Source: Pogostemon cablin (taxonomy: Eukaryota; Streptophyta; Magnoliopsida; Lamiales; Lamiaceae). From it: a stretch of 64,000 bases of DNA. Positions 57,000-64,000 of the stretch are shown piece by piece (the stretch's first letter is position 1; every line of letters starts with the position of its first letter). The position numbers and the translations under genes are program-made. The DNA is taken from the NCBI GenBank assembly GCA_023678885.1, contig CM043012.1:18760036-18824035 (forward strand). Reading direction: 5' to 3'. Below the pieces are notes generated by a model. That model ran no database searches, had not been told where the DNA came from, and saw only the letters and a list, made by a program, of their open reading frames with translations.

Positions 57000-57538
57000 G
57001 GTTGCAGAAACATCAGCAGAATCAAGAAACACACAAACATAGCAGCAAGTCTACATCGGGTGCATCAGTGGCGAGCAGGGTGTCTTGTGACCGTTGTACA
57101 GGTCATATTCGATCGGTTTCTGGAAAGTTCCATACATGAATGGTTAGCTGGCCATGCGGGGTGTGTGATGGAGTTGGTTATAACCGTCGAGATTCGTTTT
57201 AACCACCTGAGAATCCAGCTGGAAGTCTGTTACACGCACTGGTCCTGTAACTTTCTGTGCATGCATGAAGTGTATATATTGCTGTGATTCATGCATGTAT
57301 GCATTGTAACACATTTTGCTCTCTAAATCAATAATAGATCTTTCTCTCACAGTGGATGTAAGCTTGTGGAAACAAGCTGAACCACTATAAACGTATTCTT
57401 CTTCATACAATCACACATACACACACAAACTCAACTCTGTTATCATATGTGATCAAATTTCTTTTGTTTAATCCATTGTTTGATTGTGTATTAATAGATT
57501 AGGTTGAGTATTACTTAGTAATATCTTCATCTACAACA
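57000..57538 (+). repeat. Copia 5' LTR (right end defined)
   Basis: The LTR ends CTACAACA at 57538. Its last ~240 bp match the LTR fragment at 9414-9650 (opposite strand). It is followed by GGCGCCGTCTGTGGGAA (57544-57560), a primer-binding-site-like sequence. The LTR start is not certain (somewhere near 56950-57060). Confidence 0.65.
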
Positions 57539-57626
57539 AAGAGGCGCCGTCTGTGGGAATCTAGGCCACAAACAGCAGCAATCAACAGAAGGAGGAATCA
57601 AGAAGCAGTTGAAGGAAGTTGACACC

Positions 57627-58298
57627 ATGGTTGCAACCAAGTTTAATATTGAGAGGTTTACAGCGAAATCTGACTATGGTCTGTGGAAGATCAAGATGAG
57701 AGCTATCTTGGTACAACAAGAATTGGCAGAAGCTATCAAGGACAAACCAGCAGCAACTGCAGAAGCTGCACAAACAGCCATTGAAGCTACTGTAGAAGCT
57801 GATATTCAAGAAAGGGCCTTAAGTGCCATTGTATTGTGTCTTGGTGATAAAGCTTTGAGAGAAGTACAGAAAGAGACATCTGCAAGAGCTGTATGGAAGA
57901 AACTTGAAGATCTGTACATGGTAAAATCTCTTGCTAACCGTTTATACTTAAAGCAGAAACTATATTCCTTTAAGATGGTTGAGGAAAGATCAGTTCTAGT
58001 TTAGCTCGATGAGTTTAATAAGGTGTTAGATGATCTAGAAAATGTTAATGTGAAAATTGAAACAGAAGATAAGGCCTCAATATTGTTGTCAGCTCTCCCA
58101 AAGTCCTTTGAAAGTTTCAAGGATACACTTCTGTTTGGAAATAGAGAAACTATAAGTCTTGATGAGGTTGAAATTGCTCTGAAGACAAAGGAGTTTCAGA
58201 AAGTTTCTGAAGACCAAGGAACATCAGGAGAGGGATTAATGATCAAGAGGAATGATCATGGTAAGAGGAACAACAAGAAAGGCAATTCTGATTCATAG
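57627..58298 (+). pseudogene. Copia gag (UBN2 family), interrupted
   Basis: Starts MVATKFNIERFTAKSDYGLW, the usual copia gag opening (F.G.NY..W motif region). EKLEDLY-like text (WKKLEDLYMVKSLANRLYL) and KLYSFKM blocks follow. An in-frame TAG at 58002-58004 splits it, and the second part (58023-58298) contains ILLSALPKSFESFKDTL. A further stop ends it before the zinc knuckle. Confidence 0.88.
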
Positions 58299-58339
58299 AA
58301 ATAAGGAAACAAGGCTGATCAGTCAAATTCAGATAAGGA

Positions 58340-59297
58340 TGGAAGGAAGTGTTTTCACTGTCATGAACCAGACCACTACAAGAAGAACTGTTACAAGTAT
58401 AAAGCAGAAAAGAAAAGGAAAGCAGAAGCATGTAAAGATGGACAACAAAGAGTGCAAGCAAATCAGGTGGTAAATAATCAGAATCAGGCCACTAATTATC
58501 CTGAGACACTTCTGGTTGGATCATCAAAAGGATCCATGGATTGGATTCTTGATTCAGGATGTACATTCCATATGTCTCCTATGAAGCATTGGTTTACTGA
58601 TCTTAGGTTGCAGAATGCTGGATCAGTATTACTAGGGGATGATCACACATGTCAGATAAGAGGTATTGGATCCATCAGATTGAGGATGCATGATGGAGTT
58701 ACTAGGACACTGACAGGTGTGAGGTATATTCCAGAACTTGAAAGAAACTTGGTTTCTTTAGGAATTTTAGATGCTTCAGGCCATGAGTTTAGATCTAGAG
58801 GAGGTGTACTCATTTTTGAGAAAGATGAGTATGAAGTGATGAAAGGAATCAGGAAAAATAGATTGTATATTCTTGATGGACATACAGTGGTTGGACAAAA
58901 TCATGTCTCAAAAGAAAGTGATGAAATTCACTTATGGCATGGAAGGCTAGCTCATATAAGTGAGAAAGGATTACAAGAACTGTTAAGACAAAATGTAATC
59001 AATTTCAGATCAACAGACAAGTTGGATCAGTGTGAGGATTGCATTTTTAATAAAGCTAAAAGGCTGAAGTTTGGCATTGGTGAACATACAAGCAAAGCTA
59101 AACTTGATTATATCCATTCAGATCTGTGGGGACCTGCAAGAACTCAAATAAAAGGAGGAGGCATGTATTTTATTTCATTTATTGATGATTATAGTAGGAA
59201 GATATGGATATATATACTGAAGTCTTATTGGATATATATACTGAAGTCTTACAGTAGAAAGATATGGATATATATACTGCAAGAACATGATTCGTAG
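58340..59297 (+). pseudogene. Copia zinc knuckle, protease, pre-integrase and integrase start
   Basis: The knuckle CFHCHEPDHYKKNC lies in a short frame at about 58350. The main frame (58452-59297) has the protease motif WILDSGCTFHMSP near residue 30, GVRYIPELERNLVSLGILDA, the pre-integrase LWHGRLAHISEKGLQEL, the zinc-binding CEDCIFNKAKR and the integrase start HSDLWGPA...FIDDYSRK. After that a 30-bp segment (GATATGGATATATATACTG) is tandemly repeated and the frame ends, so the integrase core is lost. Confidence 0.9.
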
Positions 59298-59432
59298 GAA
59301 ATTCTTATTGGATGTGTCGGAATGAAATTTTCTAATTACGACAGTATACGATTGGTCCTTAGACTTGAAGCACCACGGTAGTCTTGTGTACATCATGTAA
59401 TACTTAAATTTATCTTCTGATTGTTTAGAAAT

Positions 59433-60087
59433 AAAAAAGGGGGTATGTTGGGTATTATATTGATGTACATGGAGACTTGCGTGTGGGTAAGATAGAATCT
59501 AATACTTGTCTAAGAGACAAGAAAATCTCGCGTGTATTTCATTGTTAATGATTCAAAGACCTTTGCGAGAATAAAGATTCACAATGAATCATTGTAACAT
59601 GAAATAGAAACACGGTTATTGAGTTAGTAGAGTTTCGACTAATATTCCTACTCTAAACTGAATCGGGAGATTATTTGTTAAAAAAAACTGTACGTGTATG
59701 TTACTCGTTAATTTGCACGTATACTCTCTATTTCACCTAACACTAGACTAGACGATCAGGCTACTTACTAGGTATTACCGTAATTAGTAGGTTCTTGAAA
59801 TTAATTAGTTAATTTCAAGTGAATTAATTAATTAGATTAATTAATATTATAATTGTTATTACAAGTTACAAAGTGTTCTAAGCCTACTGATAGAGGTAGT
59901 AGTCGACCTAAAGGATCACACCTTAATTTGGATGAACGACTTCTATCAATTAATGCAATGGTTAAATTGCTAACTATGCATTATAATTAAATAATCTGAT
60001 TATTTTAAGAAATTAATTTGATTAATATATGGTTAAAAGAAACAAATTAATTGGATTGATTTACATAATTGTATTAATTTTAAATTT
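59433..60087 (+). mobile_element. Possible copia 3' LTR of a different family
   Basis: A polypurine tract AAAAAAGGGGGTA (59433-59445) is followed directly by TGTTGGGTATTATATTG, the form of a copia 3' LTR start. This LTR does not resemble 57.0-57.5 kb. Its end is not identified; palindromic AATTAATTAATTAG text lies at about 59800-59840. Confidence 0.45.
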
Positions 60088-60281
60088 TGTTGAGAAGAAT
60101 TTGAAGTAAACAATAAGATGAACATAAAATTAATAAAAGAACATAAATATAAGAGGGAAATGTAAATTTTTATTAACTTCATTCAAACTCTCTTATACAA
60201 CCCTTCTCTTTATATAGAGAAGATAAAGCATTACTATACATATTCTAATGAGTAATGGCCACTATTAAATATTTTACAACA
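60088..60281 (-). repeat. LTR of a minus-strand copia-like element
   Basis: 194 bp, minus strand TGTTGTAAAATA...TTCTCAACA, with TGTTG/CAACA termini. Preceded on that strand by the polypurine tract AGGGGGAG (60282-60289). The other LTR should lie beyond the window. Confidence 0.7.
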
Positions 60282-60289
60282 CTCCCCCT

Positions 60290-60900
60290 GTGGAAAAAAC
60301 TAGTCGAGGAAAAGAGTACATGTCTTATGATTTTCATGTATTATATAGATACCTCATTAAAAACCTTTAACTAAGAAAACCTCGTGGGAAAAACTTAGTT
60401 AAGAAAAAAAAAGAGTATAGCTTGATTTTCAGGATTGTTTAGAAATTTTCGTGCTTCTTGAATATGATAATCAGTCTGCCTCATTAAAAACTTTTAACTA
60501 AGAAAATCTCATGGGAAAAAACTTAGTTAAGGAAAAAGAGTGCAGCATTTGTCTTCAAGACCCAATCTTCAAGATTATTTAGAAATCGTTGGCAACATTG
60601 GTCTTCAAGACCCAATCTTCAAGATTGTTTAGAAATCGTTGCTCTCCTTAAGTACAAATGATTTAATCTGCCCCATTAAATAAAACATCGGATAAATCTA
60701 TAACAGTTGTCAACTAATAATATTTTTGGCAGATATCTTAATCTTTAATTAAAATCATTAATCACCTGCTTGCTTGTAATTTAATTTTACAGATCTTATG
60801 ATTTTGATGTGTTGCATAAGTTGCCTCATTAAAAACCTTTAACTAAGAAAACTCTGTGGGGAAAACTTAGTAAAGGGAAAAAGAGTACAACTATTAGTCT
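60290..60900 (-). mobile_element. 3' non-coding region of the minus-strand LTR element, with tandem repeats
   Basis: CTCATTAAAAACCTTTAACTAAG...GTGGGAAAAACTTAGTTAAG recurs at about 60351, 60479 and 60821, a pattern known from the 3' regions of plant copia elements. A 51-bp unit (TCTTCAAGACCCAATCTTCA) is duplicated at about 60551 and 60602. Confidence 0.65.
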
Positions 60901-63900
60901 TCAGGACTTAATCTTCTAGATTGTTTAGAAATTATCGCCCCCCTGAAAGAATGGATACATTGTAATATAATTGCTAATCTTCACGATCGAAAATTTGAGA
61001 TTTGCTTGGAATAGTCACTCCCCCTGAAGATGACAATCTTCTGGGTCTACATTATATAATACTACTAGCACATACTAAAATATAATTTGGGAGTGAACAA
61101 AAATAACGATAAATAATTTAAATTTTGACATGAGCAAATATTGTGGAATATCTCACTACTCTTCTGGAGCATATAAAATAAATTTGTCATGTCTCTGCTA
61201 ATATATTAATTGCTCATCTATGCAACACATAATTTATTGTCTTATAAAATATTGGGAAATGTATCTTTCATCATGCCTCATGGGCTATAAATTTATTATA
61301 TCAACAATCTTATATTTATACCTGAAACTTCAACATTATTGGGATCATTTAATTATCATTCAAATCTATATGTCAATGTCACATTGGTTCCTTATAAATA
61401 AACCAATATATTTTATATTTACGAGATACTTGAGGATATGTTTAATTTTATGTAACTTCTCTTTGTCTGAGATTCATAAAATTTTGCTAGCAAGTTCATC
61501 ACAAGTGCAAATCAGGTCTGATACAATTATGAGAAAACATGTGCTTTAAAAGCACTGAATTGAGGGACTTCTAGCTCAAAATACCCTTATTATATACTTC
61601 AAATATAGAGACATTAATTTTTTCACTTCAAGGGATAAAAATAACAATTGGCATACAACTTGAAAAGATGTATCGAGAATTCATTTAAAAAATTATTAAA
61701 TAAATTAACTGGTATTTAAAATTTAAAATATTCTCAACTGCAGGTTGAGAAAACTCTTTGGTTTATCCAAGTTCTCTCATTCCGAAAAATCCGTCATCTT
61801 AACATGAGTTAGCTTATAAATTTCTTATACATTCCAAACTTAAACCATTCATATACACACAATTTTCATTCTTCTTCGAGAAGAAATAACAAATTTTTAT
61901 ATTAACATTTTCAATTAGGTCTTGCAATGACCAATATTACAATTATATATTTTTTATATTTCATCCATATTAAGTTGATTTAATCCTTCGTGAATTTTCA
62001 TGTAAATCATATAATGTGGTGTATTCACTGCATATCTAAATATATTAAAACTGTCATATAAATTAAGCAGCGAAACATAATGCATAATGAGAGAGTATAA
62101 ATCATTTATATATTGGGTCTTTGCAAGAACTCTTTGAGCTTTAACTAATCACCACTTTATCATTCACATGTCCTTCTGGGACAAATAATTATATCATTTC
62201 ATATATTCAAATAAATATTTATCTAGTTAAGCTTGATCTCAATGTTTTATTCTGTCTTACAAAATATTCGTGCTTCTGGCACTCTTGCATCAAATATAAG
62301 TTCTGGATCCAGAATATTATTTAAGACAGTAAAAGCAATCAAAAAGATAAATGTGTTGTCGACAACTTTCTATTTCAATTCATATCTTTCTCCCAACTTT
62401 TATAATAATTTCTATATTTATATGACTAGATCTTCGTCATTTCCCAATACGTGTGGATCTAGCCATTTCGCATACCTAGTATTTTGGTTATTTTGATGCA
62501 CGTACAAAATTATTGGGTATTTGTCTTCTGGACAAATCTACTAAAAATATTTTTCATTATAAAAAAAACATACTCTTCTGATAATTTTGGAAGTGACTAT
62601 TTATGTTTAAAATGAATTTCCGCGGATATTTAATTTTCAATTCATAAATCCTTTCACGCTTCTAGCATTGATAAATAATTATTTAAAGTTTGATGTCCCA
62701 GGGGAACTCCACTTCCGGTGGTGCTTTTATTATTTTAAATATAAGGGACTTTGTCACTTCTTCATGATAATTTGACAGTCTACTTGCTATTGCAAGCTAA
62801 TAATCTTTTGAACTTCTTGTTCAACCAATCTAGTGCAAAATAGTATAATATCTCGACATTCACATAAATAGCCAATCTAGTGCAAAATAGTATAATTTCT
62901 CGGCATTCACATAAATATTGGGCTTAAGTCTCCCCTAATGTCGTGAAATAATTAAATGTGCAATTAGCGTAATAAAATATATATTGATCCCCTATTTTGA
63001 GCTTTATAGAAATTGACGGATGATTATCATCAGAATACCCATTGAAGTACGCTATGGTGGTGATATAAAATATTAAATACACAATTAAAAAAATTTGCAG
63101 ATGGAAAATTTCAAGGCTTCTGGCCATGAATGAGTAGCACTAGTTATAAAAGGGGTATAATTATGATATGCATGAGCCACAATTTGTTTTTAGTTATTCC
63201 AAGTTCCCCGAATATTATTTGTTGAAAATAAATATTCACTGCATGTGAACATAAAACATTGGATGTTCCACTTTTTCAATAATATCAGTTGATATTCATT
63301 CCAATTGACTAACTAAAATATTCGAAATTGGAGCTCTTCATGTGTAATTTTAACTGTGTTAGTGCACTTTGAATAAAAATATATTTATTCAGTGGATACA
63401 TCACTAAAATATTTTTGGTCACGTCATGAAAAAAATTAATCAAATTTTCTCATTGAATCTCTTAAACATATTAGGAGAAATAATTCCAACTTGTAGTGTG
63501 TAAATATCATACTATAAAATTTCTTTTATAAGTGTCATTTCATATATCATGATTAAAATAATTTATATTATTGGCTCATCCGTTTACCCAAAATAACCCA
63601 ATCACTCATGCCATATTTTTGCAAATATTTAAAGTTCTTAAAAAGATATGTAATGTAATATAGCTCAAGTGTTTAGCATTTAAAAAAATATCAAAAATTA
63701 AAATTATACTTGGTTACAGTGATTTTCGAGCTTAGGTCCCAAATTGTCATAATTGACTATGTCAATATTATTATGTGCATTATTTACAAGGCCACACATT
63801 GATATGTGTAACAAATTTGTTTCTATTGGAGTGTGGTTAAATCTTTGATTTCCTCCTCGACATACGAGAAGGTCAATGTGTATTCATTCTTCAACTATAA

Positions 63901-64000
63901 TTATTTCTTACTTTTCATATGCCCTTTCTACTCCAAGTTTATTCTGCTAGAATGTACCATGTGCTTCAGACACAATCAATTGGTATAATATTATTGATTT
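60901..64000. other. Probable degenerate interior of the same element; no gene seen
   Basis: AT-rich, with no recognisable protein block on either strand. A 47-bp duplication (CCAATCTAGTGCAAAATAGT) occurs at 62825 and 62872. It is likely a decayed retrotransposon interior, by position only. Confidence 0.35.

Larger units (their letters stand above)
57539..59297 (+). mobile_element. Copia element, gag to partial integrase, truncated
   Basis: LTR end, primer site, gag, zinc knuckle, protease, pre-integrase and the start of integrase follow in normal copia order, then the element is cut. RT and RNase H are absent. Confidence 0.9.

Overview
The window is AT-rich nuclear DNA of a flowering plant, almost certainly a eudicot. 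It holds spliced genes with GT-AG introns, a miR156-targeted SBP-box gene, a GARP/MYB-CC gene and an mTERF gene, and plant transposon families (copia and gypsy-like LTR elements, LINE, TRIM, Stowaway and Mutator-like MITEs) fill most of the rest. Nothing in it is bacterial or organellar. The species cannot be named from the sequence alone.

Layout. 1-3.5 kb: a minus-strand, gag-only LTR retrotransposon cut by the window edge. 4.8-7.1 kb: a LINE-derived element with only a DUF4283/zinc-knuckle ORF, flanked by a 17-bp direct repeat. 7.4-9.9 kb: MITEs and a truncated copia element. 10.5-12.4 kb: an intact four-exon G-patch/DUF4187 gene (GPATCH11-like). 13.0-14.9 kb: a three-exon SPL9/15-type SBP-box gene on the minus strand with its miR156 site. 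18.1-18.5 kb: a frameshifted AT-hook gene fragment. 21.2-22.9 kb: an intronless mTERF gene (MTEF18/SHOT1-like). 23.6-31.0 kb: a nearly complete but broken endogenous caulimovirid. It runs from a tRNA-Met primer-binding site through coiled-coil, coat, movement, protease, RT and RNase H regions to a last ORF, and ends in a promoter with an as-1-like element and a TATA box. 32.1-33.8 kb: a seven-exon MYB-CC (PHR1-like) transcription factor gene. 34-46 kb: gene-free repeats, including a tandem array of TRIM-type elements at 38.9-41.2 kb. 46.7-50.4 kb: exon-like islands of an unidentified, apparently decayed gene. 50.8-54.7 kb: MITEs, AT-rich repeats and a minisatellite. 55.0-55.8 kb: a full-length but broken steroid 5-alpha-reductase (DET2-type) pseudogene. 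57.0-60.3 kb: copia fragments. 60.3-64 kb: degenerate element-internal sequence without a recognisable gene.

Four genes look functional: the G-patch gene, the SPL gene, the mTERF gene and the MYB-CC gene. They are unrelated in role (RNA processing, developmental phase change, organelle gene expression, probable phosphate-type regulation) and show no operon-like logic. The most notable relation is positional: the viral promoter-like module lies about 1 kb upstream of the mTERF start codon and points toward it.
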